Shown: one piece after another, positions 35,013 to 43,233 of the stretch
Layout of the letters: each line of letters starts with the position of its first letter
How positions within the stretch are numbered: position 1 is the first letter of the stretch
Origin: CBDDKU01 sp965230375
GTDB lineage: Bacteria > Bacteroidota > Bacteroidia > Flavobacteriales_D > Cryomorphaceae
DNA length: 64,000 nucleotides
Direction: 5' to 3'
Assembly (NCBI GenBank): GCA_965230375.1
Contig: CBDDKU010000021.1
Coordinates: 1-64,000, forward strand
Notes under the pieces: model-generated
Told to the model about the DNA's origin: nothing
What the model saw: only the letters and a program-made list of their open reading frames with translations
The model's database searches: none
Made by a program: the position numbers and the translations under genes

Positions 35013-36401
35013 TTATGCAAGTGATTGTTCTGTTGCTTCCCCGATGTCTGCGCTTTTTGGATCTGCGAGGTCTTCTGCTCCATGTGTTAAGCGTTTCAAA
35101 GGCTTGAGCATGGCAATAACTATTCCTCCTACAATGGTACAGAATATGGCGATTCCAGTGAAAATCTCAAGTTCTCCAGCAGACTGTGCCCATTCTCCGA
35201 GAAGTCCGGCCACTTTGTTTCCAACTCCAGTCGCCGCAAAGTAAGTACCCATCATGAGCGATGCGTATTTGAGTGGAGCAAGTTTTGTGATAAACGACAG
35301 CGCAACTGGTGATGCACAAAGCTCACCAACTGTGTGGAACAAGTATGCAAGAACCAACCAGTACATAGCAGAAGAACCTTGGTTATCGAACTCTAATGAA
35401 GCGAAAGTCATAAACAAGAATCCCCAACCCATGATGATGACACCAAGCGCCATTTTGAACAATGAAGATGATTCTTTTCCTTTCATCTTACGCTTATACC
35501 AGAATCCAGCGACAGCCGTACCAAGGGTAATAATGAAAAATGCATTAACCGACTGGAACCAAGAAGCTGGAACTTCAAAGCCTAAAAACATTCGATTCGT
35601 TTTTTGCTCAGCATAGAGGTTCATAAGTCCACCTGCCTGTTCGAAGGCTCCCCAGAAAACGATAATCAAGAGAAAGCTCAGCAACATCACCTTAACCCTA
35701 TCCTTTTCAATGGGGGTGAGCGGTGCTTTTGCCAACGCTGCATTCGTTGAATCTCCCTTGCTCACGTGATCACCAATCCCAACAAGGAATTTTTGACCCC
35801 ACATATAAACGAGCTGACCAACGATCATACCGACTCCGGCCATTCCGAATCCCCAGTGCCATCCAATGTTTTCTCCTACATATCCAACTGCGAGTGCTGA
35901 AGCAAAGGCACCGATATTAATTCCGATATAGAATATGGTAAAACCTTTATCTCTTCTTTCATCACCCGGAGGGTAAAGGCCACCAACCATTGTTGAGATA
36001 TTCGGCTTTAGACCGCCAACCCCTAGAATAATCAGAGCTAATCCTGTGAAGAAAGCCCATTGCCCATCAACAGCCAAAATGATGTGACCCGCACAAAGCA
36101 GAAGCCCACCAATCATAACAGCTTTTTTCTGTCCCCAGAGTTTGTCGGCAAGAATACCGCCTGGAATAGAAGCCAGATATACGAGCATTGTATACCAACC
36201 ATATAGTTGCAATGCTTCACCGTCTGTCCAGCCATAGCCTGGGTTGTCGCCAGTCATTTCCGACACCAGGAATAGAACCAAAATAGCTCTCATTCCATAG
36301 TAGCTAAATCGCTCCCAGAGTTCGGTGAAGAACAGGATATAAAGTCCTACAGGATGTCCAAATAGTTCTTTTTTGTGTGCTTGGGGTAAAGAATTGCTCA
36401 T
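35013..36401 (-). CDS. POT family proton-coupled di/tripeptide transporter (paralogue)
   Basis: This is a 462-residue POT transporter related to its neighbour but about 120 residues shorter, mainly in the middle. The signature FFTELWERFSYYGMRAILVLF near 25-45, GGLKPNISTMVGGLY near 128 and GELCASPVALSFI near 355 are visible, with about 12 helices. The two genes are probably an old tandem duplication. The start is 12 bases downstream of DPP IV, and the next POT gene is nine bases further on. Confidence 0.93.
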   Translation of the reverse strand: MSNSLPQAHKKELFGHPVGLYILFFTELWERFSYYGMRAILVLFLVSEMTGDNPGYGWTDGEALQLYGWYTMLVYLASIPGGILADKLWGQKKAVMIGGLLLCAGHIILAVDGQWAFFTGLALIILGVGGLKPNISTMVGGLYPPGDERRDKGFTIFYIGINIGAFASALAVGYVGENIGWHWGFGMAGVGMIVGQLVYMWGQKFLVGIGDHVSKGDSTNAALAKAPLTPIEKDRVKVMLLSFLLIIVFWGAFEQAGGLMNLYAEQKTNRMFLGFEVPASWFQSVNAFFIITLGTAVAGFWYKRKMKGKESSSLFKMALGVIIMGWGFLFMTFASLEFDNQGSSAMYWLVLAYLFHTVGELCASPVALSFITKLAPLKYASLMMGTYFAATGVGNKVAGLLGEWAQSAGELEIFTGIAIFCTIVGGIVIAMLKPLKRLTHGAEDLADPKSADIGEATEQSLA

Positions 36402-36413
36402 TTCGTGGGTTGA

Positions 36414-38675
36414 TTATAAATTTTCCTTAATAAAGTCAGTCATTTTGGTGTACAGATGGTAACGTGTATTGCCACCGTATATACCGTGATTTTTATTGGG
36501 GTAAATAAAGAGATCGAATTGCTTATCTGCAGCCACAAGGGCGTTGATCATTTCCATGGTGTTTTGATAGTGCACGTTGTCGTCTGCTGCGCCATGAACC
36601 AGTAGATAGTGACCTTTCATTTGATCCACAAAATTGATCGGAGAGTTCTGGTCATAACCATCTGCGTTTTCTTGAGGGGTACGCAAAAATCGCTCAGTAT
36701 AGATCGAGTCGTAATATCTCCAGTTGGTAACGGGCGCCACAGCGATGCCAAGTTTAAAGTAATCTGCTCCCTTTGTCAAGCAGAGTGAACTCATATAGCC
36801 ACCATAGCTCCAACCCATGACACCAATGCGCTCAGCGTCGATATAGTCCATGCCACCAAAGTGTTTGGCCGCATCGATCATGTCTTCAGTTTCAAGTTTT
36901 CCGAGGTTGAGGTAGGTACTGTGTTTGAAGTCACGCCCCTTTCGCATCGTACCACGCGGATCGACAGAAACTACAACGTAGCCTTGTTGGGCGAGCATCT
37001 GATGCCAGAAGTAGTTGGAACCTCCCCATGAATTAGTAACTGTATTGCTTCCAGGTCCACCATAAATCATAAACATAGTCGGATATGATTTGCTTGCGTC
37101 GAAGTCAGCCGGTTTGATCATCCAATAATTTAGCTCATGGCCAGCTTCGGTCTTGTATGTGCCAAATTCCTTTTCCAGGATATTGAATTCAGCCAGAGTA
37201 GAGCGAAGACGCTCGTTCGTTTTTAGGTCTCTTTCCTTTTTACCACTCGATGAGTATAGTGCGATATGGTAAGGCAATGAAGCGCTCGACTCGAAGTTTA
37301 TGAAGTAGTCGTATGAAGCGCTAAAGTTGGCGTCGTTGGTGTGCCCATTAGGTGTGAGTTTCTTCAGACTACCCGACATGTCTGATTCAGGAACCACCGG
37401 CTCCCCAGACTTCTTGTGCTTTTTGAGAGCCGATCCAAACCCAAGGCTATACACTTCCTGACCTATCGAGTTGTCAATGGCAGCTGAAAAGTAAAGCGTT
37501 TGATTGGAAGTATTGGCTCCATAGAATTCGATCACTTCCCACTCACCCTTTGTCAACTGAGCGACTTCTTCTCCATCCATATTAAATATGTAGATGTGGT
37601 TCCAGCCATCTTTTTCACTATTCCAGATGAAGTTTTCTCCATCTTCTAAAAAGATCAGGTTATCGTTTATTTCAATATAGGTTTCGGCGGTTTCTTTATA
37701 GATTTCACTGACTGGAAGAAGTCCAGGATTTGCATCCTTTATATCGGCTATGAGAATCTCAAGTTGGTTCTGATGGCGATTCATTCGCATGACCGATACC
37801 ACGTCGTCATCTCGTGTCCATTTAATTCGAGGGATGTACTGATCATTTTCGTGATTCACATCCAACTCGTAATGCTTTCCACTGCTCAGTTCAAAAAGCT
37901 TGACTTGAACTTGAGAGTTCTGCTCTCCCGCCTTTGGGTACTTGAAATCGTATATCTCGGGATATAAGCCGTTGTAGTACTTCATGCTAAACTCCCGCAC
38001 ATCGGTTTCATTAAATCGGTAGTAGGCAATTTTGGTACCTTTTGGTGACCAGTAAAAACCACGGTGAAAACCAAACTCCTCTTCATATACCCAGTCTACA
38101 GCACCGTTTATGATCTCCCCCCAATTGCCATCGCTCGTTATTGCGATTTCATTTCCCGAATCAAGGTCTTTCAAAAAGAGATTGTTATCTCTAACAAAGG
38201 CCACTTTGTTTTCAGTAGGAGAGAAGTCGGCTAGCTGTTGCTTTCCTTTAGAGAAATCGGTTATCGGCTCTACTTTACCAGTAGCTAAATCTGCAGCGTA
38301 GTAATTCGCCTTGGAACTTCTTCTATAGATAGATTCCTGACTGGTCGCCAGAAGAATCCTTGATTCATCACTATTGAAAGTGTAATCGGAAAAGCTGGTT
38401 GCGCCATTCTCACCCTGCGGAAGAGAAGTGGATTTAAAAAGCGTATCGGTTGCTTCACCAGACTTGTACTTATACTTGACAACAGCTACACCGTCAGATG
38501 TACGCACAATGCTGGTGTAGTGTTGACCATCTTTCATGCTTCGCAATCCGGACACATATTCAGAGCGGAAAGTACCGTCTCTCCAGATATCACTAAGGGT
38601 AATTTCTTTTTCTTGAGCAAGCAGTTGGATGCTGGTCAGGCATACCAATGCAAATAGCCAAAACTTTCGATTCAT
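36414..38675 (-). CDS. dpp4: dipeptidyl peptidase IV (S9B family)
   Basis: This serine exopeptidase removes X-Pro or X-Ala dipeptides from peptide N termini. The 753-residue protein has a signal peptide (1-20), so it acts in the periplasm or outside. An eight-bladed-propeller region (about 40-490) includes DWVYEEEFGF, the family's double-Glu substrate motif. The C-terminal alpha/beta hydrolase has catalytic S623 in GWSYGGY, D698 in GAADDNVH and H730 in KNHGIYG. It is the first gene of a run with two peptide transporters, which makes a peptide-scavenging unit. Confidence 0.96.
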   Translation of the reverse strand: MNRKFWLFALVCLTSIQLLAQEKEITLSDIWRDGTFRSEYVSGLRSMKDGQHYTSIVRTSDGVAVVKYKYKSGEATDTLFKSTSLPQGENGATSFSDYTFNSDESRILLATSQESIYRRSSKANYYAADLATGKVEPITDFSKGKQQLADFSPTENKVAFVRDNNLFLKDLDSGNEIAITSDGNWGEIINGAVDWVYEEEFGFHRGFYWSPKGTKIAYYRFNETDVREFSMKYYNGLYPEIYDFKYPKAGEQNSQVQVKLFELSSGKHYELDVNHENDQYIPRIKWTRDDDVVSVMRMNRHQNQLEILIADIKDANPGLLPVSEIYKETAETYIEINDNLIFLEDGENFIWNSEKDGWNHIYIFNMDGEEVAQLTKGEWEVIEFYGANTSNQTLYFSAAIDNSIGQEVYSLGFGSALKKHKKSGEPVVPESDMSGSLKKLTPNGHTNDANFSASYDYFINFESSASLPYHIALYSSSGKKERDLKTNERLRSTLAEFNILEKEFGTYKTEAGHELNYWMIKPADFDASKSYPTMFMIYGGPGSNTVTNSWGGSNYFWHQMLAQQGYVVVSVDPRGTMRKGRDFKHSTYLNLGKLETEDMIDAAKHFGGMDYIDAERIGVMGWSYGGYMSSLCLTKGADYFKLGIAVAPVTNWRYYDSIYTERFLRTPQENADGYDQNSPINFVDQMKGHYLLVHGAADDNVHYQNTMEMINALVAADKQFDLFIYPNKNHGIYGGNTRYHLYTKMTDFIKENL

Positions 38676-38799
38676 AAGTATTTCCTCTTGGCAGGTTGGA
38701 ATGTAGCCGGTGAATATATGAAAAAGGCTTTAGACCTGATGAATTGAGCCAATCAACCAAAACCTGACGAATTGAAAACCTATGTGTTTTAGTATTGGG

Positions 38800-38834
38800 C
38801 TATCGATAGGGGGTACGATACCCCCTTGTGGGGG
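38800..38834. repeat. overlapping G/C hairpins that exclude each other
   Basis: CTATCGATAG (38800-38809) is a palindrome. GGGGGTA/TACCCCC (38809-38815/38819-38825) is one hairpin, and CCCCC/GGGGG (38821-38825/38830-38834) is an alternative that reuses the same C tract. The site lies about 125 bases upstream of the DPP IV start and upstream of a candidate RNA on the other strand. Confidence 0.5.
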
Positions 38835-38966
38835 TGCTGTCTATTTTGCTATAGAAAATGGTTATGATTAATTAAAATACTGGATTTGAAAGGGCTTAGC
38901 GGTCGTTTTAGCTCAAAATGACAAAAAAATTTCCGAAACGAACATGGTAGTAAGGGTTTTTTGTTC

Positions 38967-38974
38967 TATCTTTG
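38967..38974 (+). promoter_or_regulatory. -7 box of a candidate small RNA
   Basis: TATCTTTG matches TAnnTTTG exactly. The predicted start is near 38980. No good -33 box is seen. Confidence 0.45.
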
Positions 38975-38979
38975 AAAGC

Positions 38980-39116
38980 ACTTGGAAAACGATGGCTCGG
39001 AAGTCCCCTATCTTTCATCGTCTCACTCTAAATCATGACTTTCGAGTTTATCCCAAGATAGTTTTTCTGTTTCATAGCCCTAAAAACCCTTCAAACGTGG
39101 AGGGTTTTTAGGTGTC
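38980..39116 (+). ncRNA. candidate structured small RNA between DPP IV and AI-2E genes
   Basis: About 135 bases lie between a perfect -7 box and a strong hairpin, with no open frame. Possible helices are 38996-39004/39038-39046 (nine pairs, one G:T), 38989-38994/39016-39021, 39008-39014/39055-39061 and 38981-38985/39053-39057. Some of these cross, so a pseudoknot or alternative folds are possible. The rest of the 606-base gap shows nothing clear besides the G/C hairpins at 38800. Confidence 0.4.
39079..39112 (+). terminator. terminator hairpin of the candidate small RNA
   Basis: A perfect 12-base stem, CCTAAAAACCCT (39079-39090) with AGGGTTTTTAGG (39101-39112), has a 10-base loop. The T5 lies inside the stem, a form common in Bacteroidota. 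Confidence 0.65.
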
Positions 39117-39281
39117 TTGACGCCTCCTTAACTTGAATACACCTTTTTTAAACCATTGATAATGTGTGTCATGGATGCTTTGTCAATTGGAAGAATTGCA
39201 GGTGTATTTATATCTCATTTCGCGAAGTACAAAAGAAGACCGATGTCTGTGCTTTCAGCTTGCTTGACTCAGCAGCGTATA

Positions 39282-40376
39282 TTAAGCTCGATGTTTGAGG
39301 CGATCGAGAAGAAGAAACTTGTTGTTTAGCTCGATAAAAACGATTCTCAGAAAGGCATAGACGGGAATTGCGGCAACCATTCCACCAACACCACCGATGG
39401 TACCAGCTACCAAAATGACGATAAAGATCTCAAGGGGGTGTGCGTTTATGCTATTGGAAAAAATTGTTGGCTGAAAAAGGTAGTTGTCCAGAAGCTGGGT
39501 AATCCCGAAGACTGCGACCATACCGAGCATTTTGGGTTGAATAACAGTAGCAAAGCTCGCGTCGATATTGTTGGCGACGAGTATAAAAAGACCAAAAGCA
39601 AAACCTATCCACGGACCTAAATATGGCACCAGGTTTACAATTCCTGTAAAAACGGCTATTAAGAGAGCATTTTTAACACCCAGAATAGAAAGACCGATAA
39701 AAATGCAGGTTGATATGGCAATGATCTGAATGACAAGGCCAAGGAAGTATTTTGACAAAGTCTTACGCGTGTTTGTCAGAATCTCAACAAAACTGGGCTC
39801 GAGCTCTGAAGGGGTTACCCGAATGATCAATTTGGAGAGCATATGCTCGTCTTTCAAGAAGAAAAAGGAGATAAAAGCGATGGAAAACAGGGCAATCAGG
39901 AAATTGCCAAAAGCCCCAACTAGTGAATTAAAAATGTTGGGAATAAGGGACATGTCAATGGTGTTGAACAAGTAACTGGTAAACTCAGTATCTGATTGCT
40001 CACCTTTGCTTAAGTTAAACCTGACAAGAATTTGATTGATCGACTCCACTGCTGGCGACATGGAATCTTTAACCTGTTCAAGGTCTATCTCCGAGAGAAG
40101 TTGAGCTTCTGCGAATACCATGGGCAGGAATGTGCCAAAAATTGTACCCACACCGCCAAAAAGCACCAGAATGGTGAGCCCAGCCAAGAGGCCATGCGGC
40201 ATTGTTTTTCCTTTGATTTTGATGCGCTCCAAGAAGTGAAATACGGGGCGGCCAATTAAGGCAACTACGGCGGAAAAAAGGATGTAGAGAATGATCGTTG
40301 TAGACTCGTAAACGATCCACCCGACCAGAAAGACAAGGCCAAGTAGTAAGAGGAGTTTCAGCGTTTTGGCAACCAT
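39282..40376 (-). CDS. AI-2E family transporter
   Basis: This 364-residue membrane protein has about eight helices and the family layout: an N-terminal helix group (1-75), a soluble segment (about 90-150), then a C-terminal helix block with VNLVPYLGPWIG near 240 and PLEIFIVILVAGTIGGVGGMVAAIP. Members have been linked to autoinducer-2 export or Na+/H+ exchange; which applies here is unknown. It stands alone. Its upstream region is shared with the divergent hemolysin III gene. Confidence 0.9.
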   Translation of the reverse strand: MVAKTLKLLLLLGLVFLVGWIVYESTTIILYILFSAVVALIGRPVFHFLERIKIKGKTMPHGLLAGLTILVLFGGVGTIFGTFLPMVFAEAQLLSEIDLEQVKDSMSPAVESINQILVRFNLSKGEQSDTEFTSYLFNTIDMSLIPNIFNSLVGAFGNFLIALFSIAFISFFFLKDEHMLSKLIIRVTPSELEPSFVEILTNTRKTLSKYFLGLVIQIIAISTCIFIGLSILGVKNALLIAVFTGIVNLVPYLGPWIGFAFGLFILVANNIDASFATVIQPKMLGMVAVFGITQLLDNYLFQPTIFSNSINAHPLEIFIVILVAGTIGGVGGMVAAIPVYAFLRIVFIELNNKFLLLDRLKHRA

Positions 40377-40403
40377 TGGAAGATTATTGGTTGATCAAAT
40401 TAA

Positions 40404-40442
40404 GGTATTCTGAATGATATGGACGAATACCATGTATTTTTG
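40404..40442 (+). promoter_or_regulatory. promoter box and inverted repeat before the hemolysin III gene
   Basis: TATTTTTG (40435-40442) fits TAnnTTTG. Just upstream, GGTATTC (40404-40410) and GAATACC (40425-40431) form a perfect inverted repeat with a 14-base spacer over the -33 region, a possible operator. Confidence 0.45.
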
Positions 40443-40471
40443 TACTCGTTTTTATTCCTTAATGAAACCGA

Positions 40472-41104
40472 ATGTCGGAATACAATGTGGAGCATGAGCG
40501 CCTGAATGTGGCTACCCATTTAGTTGGAGTAGCTTTTGGATTGATTGGTTTCCCAATACTTGTGGCTCGATTTGTTCTCACTTCAGAAATTCCATGGTGG
40601 ATGGCAGTAGGAGCAGCTCTGTACGGTCTTACCTTTTTGATGGTGTTCTCTTTCTCATCTCTATATCATGCAGAGAAATCAGAGAAGAAGAAAGTCCTAT
40701 TCAAAATTTGGGACCATGTGAGCATTTACTTCCTGATTGCCGGTTCGTACACCCCTTTTTTACTGATGTACTCTGAAGGGAGTGACGCATATTGGATGCT
40801 TGCGGTGATGTGGGGTTTAGCGCTGGTCGGAACTGTGTTTAAGCTGTTTTATACAGGTCGATTTCGCGTTGTTTCTACAGGGATCTATCTGGCCATGGGC
40901 TGGTTGATCGTATTTGCTCCGGAGTCTTTCAAAGCAAATATGCCCGACGTGCAAATTTTGTGGATTGCCATCGGTGGTGGTTTTTACACGTTGGGAGTAT
41001 TGTTTTATTTGGTGAAACGAATTCCATATCACCACGCTATTTGGCACGTCTTCGTTTTGGCTGGAGCCATTGCCCACTTCATTGCAGTGTGGAAAATGAC
41101 TTAG
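40472..41104 (+). CDS. hemolysin III/PAQR family membrane protein
   Basis: This is a 210-residue protein with seven helices of the YqfA/hemolysin III group (PAQR-like hydrolase fold). The conserved metal-type residues are visible: ATHLVGVAFG near 14, SSLYHAEKS near 70 with a following WDHVSIYFLIAGSYTPF, and the C-terminal HHAIWHVFVLAGAIAHF. Despite the name, haemolysis is not established for most members; a lipid-related role is plausible. Its last four bases overlap the convergent MATE gene. Confidence 0.93.
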   Translation: MSEYNVEHERLNVATHLVGVAFGLIGFPILVARFVLTSEIPWWMAVGAALYGLTFLMVFSFSSLYHAEKSEKKKVLFKIWDHVSIYFLIAGSYTPFLLMYSEGSDAYWMLAVMWGLALVGTVFKLFYTGRFRVVSTGIYLAMGWLIVFAPESFKANMPDVQILWIAIGGGFYTLGVLFYLVKRIPYHHAIWHVFVLAGAIAHFIAVWKMT

Positions 41105-42390
41105 TTGGCCGCCCGATAATTTTTGAAGAAGTGGATGTAGAGCCCACCGGATCTAATCAGCATCCAGGCAGCAAATGCGATCCATATGACCACTAGGTTT
41201 TGATGGAATTGGTTCAATATCAAAAGTGTTGGCACGAAGCCTAGCAGAGTGGCGGCGATCAATACGTTTCTCAAAAACTTCGTTTCCGCGAGACCTTTAT
41301 AGACGCCGTCGAAGCCAAAGGCAACAGCATTCAAGGGTTGCGATAGAGCAACTATCCAAAATATGGATTGAAAGGCCATGAGGACATCGATGTCTTTGGT
41401 GAATATCTGACCGATGAAAGACTGAGCCAACAAATAGATCACACCAAGTCCAGCACCAACGCCGACAGATATTTTCACAATCTTCATACCGAGAGGCCAG
41501 ACCAGCTCACGCGCATCGGCGCCCAAGAGTTTCCCAGCTACAGCGTTTCCAGCAAGGGCGTACCCATCGATAAAAAATGAAGAGAACAACCAGATATTGA
41601 TGGCAATGGTGTGAGCAGCGATGGAAGCAGCGCCATACCCTGTGGCATATCGGATCGCAAGGTAGAATGTCAGATTCAACAGGATGGTTCGGATGATTAG
41701 GTCGAAACTCATACCGGCTAGCCATTTGAAGGCAGGGTTAATTTTTCGAACGAGCTTTAAGCCGAAAGGTGTTTTCTTGACCAGATACCACAGTGCAACT
41801 GTAAACATGATAACCTGAGCAGAAAAGCTGGCCCAGGCTGCACCTTCTACACCTAAAGCTGGAATCAAATCTCCCACACCAAAAATAAGAACGTAGTCGA
41901 GAGCCAAATTTACACCAGCTCCAAGTAGGGAAATTCGCATTGCCCAGGATGTGTTTTGGTACCCTCTAAAAACTCCAAAAAGCATGAGAAGCCCAAGTGT
42001 AAAAGGGTAGCCAAGTGCTCTGATGCGGTAATAGTCGATGCAATGACCGAGGATCTCTTCACTTGCATTGTAAAAGTTGAAAATCTGGCTGGCAAATGGA
42101 ATCGTAAGTGCGATGCAACCGATGCCGATAAACATGTTTGCAAGAATCGCTTGCGGAATAAGTGTTTGAATAGAGCCGAGGTCATTCGCTCCTAATTTGC
42201 GGCCGACAATAGCTGAAATGGCCGAAAGGGATTGTGAAAGAATCCACACCATCATCAGGTAAAAACTCCCAGAGATACCGACCGCTGCGAGCTCTTCTGT
42301 CCCAACGCGACCTACAAAAGCGGTGTCGGCAAGAGAAATGAGTGGTTCAGAAATCCCTGAAAGAATGGCCGGGATAGCCAAACGATTCAA
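41101..42390 (-). CDS. MATE family efflux transporter
   Basis: This 429-residue protein has about 12 helices of the multidrug and toxin extrusion family (Na+ or H+ driven export). The N-terminal LAIPAILSGISEPLISLADTAFVGRVG is a clear family start with the conserved D...GR region, repeated in weaker form in the second half. The start is uncertain: TTG at 42390 is the nearest standard codon. The frame stays open upstream with no ATG, so an ATA at about 42432 or an upstream start cannot be excluded. It lies 38 bases downstream of the DUF4412-like gene. Confidence 0.9.
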   Translation of the reverse strand: MNRLAIPAILSGISEPLISLADTAFVGRVGTEELAAVGISGSFYLMMVWILSQSLSAISAIVGRKLGANDLGSIQTLIPQAILANMFIGIGCIALTIPFASQIFNFYNASEEILGHCIDYYRIRALGYPFTLGLLMLFGVFRGYQNTSWAMRISLLGAGVNLALDYVLIFGVGDLIPALGVEGAAWASFSAQVIMFTVALWYLVKKTPFGLKLVRKINPAFKWLAGMSFDLIIRTILLNLTFYLAIRYATGYGAASIAAHTIAINIWLFSSFFIDGYALAGNAVAGKLLGADARELVWPLGMKIVKISVGVGAGLGVIYLLAQSFIGQIFTKDIDVLMAFQSIFWIVALSQPLNAVAFGFDGVYKGLAETKFLRNVLIAATLLGFVPTLLILNQFHQNLVVIWIAFAAWMLIRSGGLYIHFFKNYRAAN

Positions 42391-42428
42391 ATTCTTTCCC
42401 GATAGGGACTTAGGAAGGTCTCGCTTGT

Positions 42429-43175
42429 TTATTTCGATAGGCCGTCGAGTTGCATGCCCTGTGGCATGTTCATAAACATGTACCCCGTTGTTTTGACTTC
42501 AGTTACCTGATCGAGATTGTATTCATTAACTGTAGTCACGGAAAGTATTTCTCCTTTGCTATCCTCCATCACAATCTGCACCACACCACCTTCTGGCAAC
42601 TTATCTGCACCCAGTGAAGACCCCGGAATGCTGTTTTGACCAAGTGTAAATTCTGACATGGCTTCCATCCACAAAGGGCTCACATCCTTGGACATCCAGA
42701 GTTTATGTGTTTCAGTCTCGTCATTATCTTTCAAAAGATACTCTTCGCAGGCAAACCCCGATATTCTCTTCTTTTTACCTGTTTTTTCAAATGAAAAATC
42801 AGCATTATCTGTATCATTAGTTTGACCAATATGCTGGCCTTCTAGCGAAGTTGTAACTCCTATTTTCTGTCCTTCACTTTCAAGTAAAGTCACCATCTGA
42901 AGCTCTGCGCTATCCATGATGATCATATTGCTATTTCCTTCATCATTAAGTTCCATCCCAATGATTTGATCGTTTGAAAACAAGAAGGTTAGTTCTTCTG
43001 ACTGTGTGGCTTTTCCATTTTCATAAACTTCAATTTGCAACTTTACGTTGTGTTGAAATGAATAGGCGTCTTTAACATTTGTGGTGCTCTGTCCCATCAT
43101 CATTCCACTCATGTCTTGAGCAAAACAAACTGAACTTAAAGCTAAGGTGATAAAAGTTGAAAGTAGAATCTTCAT
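42429..43175 (-). CDS. exported DUF4412-like protein
   Basis: This 248-residue protein has a signal peptide (1-19, cleaved near CFAQ), a Met-rich segment directly after it (DMSGMMMGQS), and a beta-rich domain of the kind annotated DUF4412 in Bacteroidota. It includes ISGFACEEYLLKDNDETETHKLWMS, typical of that domain. It is probably periplasmic or outer-membrane-linked. No catalytic motif is seen. It lies 58 bases downstream of dnaX on the same strand. Confidence 0.75.
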   Translation of the reverse strand: MKILLSTFITLALSSVCFAQDMSGMMMGQSTTNVKDAYSFQHNVKLQIEVYENGKATQSEELTFLFSNDQIIGMELNDEGNSNMIIMDSAELQMVTLLESEGQKIGVTTSLEGQHIGQTNDTDNADFSFEKTGKKKRISGFACEEYLLKDNDETETHKLWMSKDVSPLWMEAMSEFTLGQNSIPGSSLGADKLPEGGVVQIVMEDSKGEILSVTTVNEYNLDQVTEVKTTGYMFMNMPQGMQLDGLSK

Positions 43176-43233
43176 GGTTTTTGGTTTTGGCTTGGCAAAT
43201 GTGTGGAATTTCGGTGAATTTTGAGACTAACTT

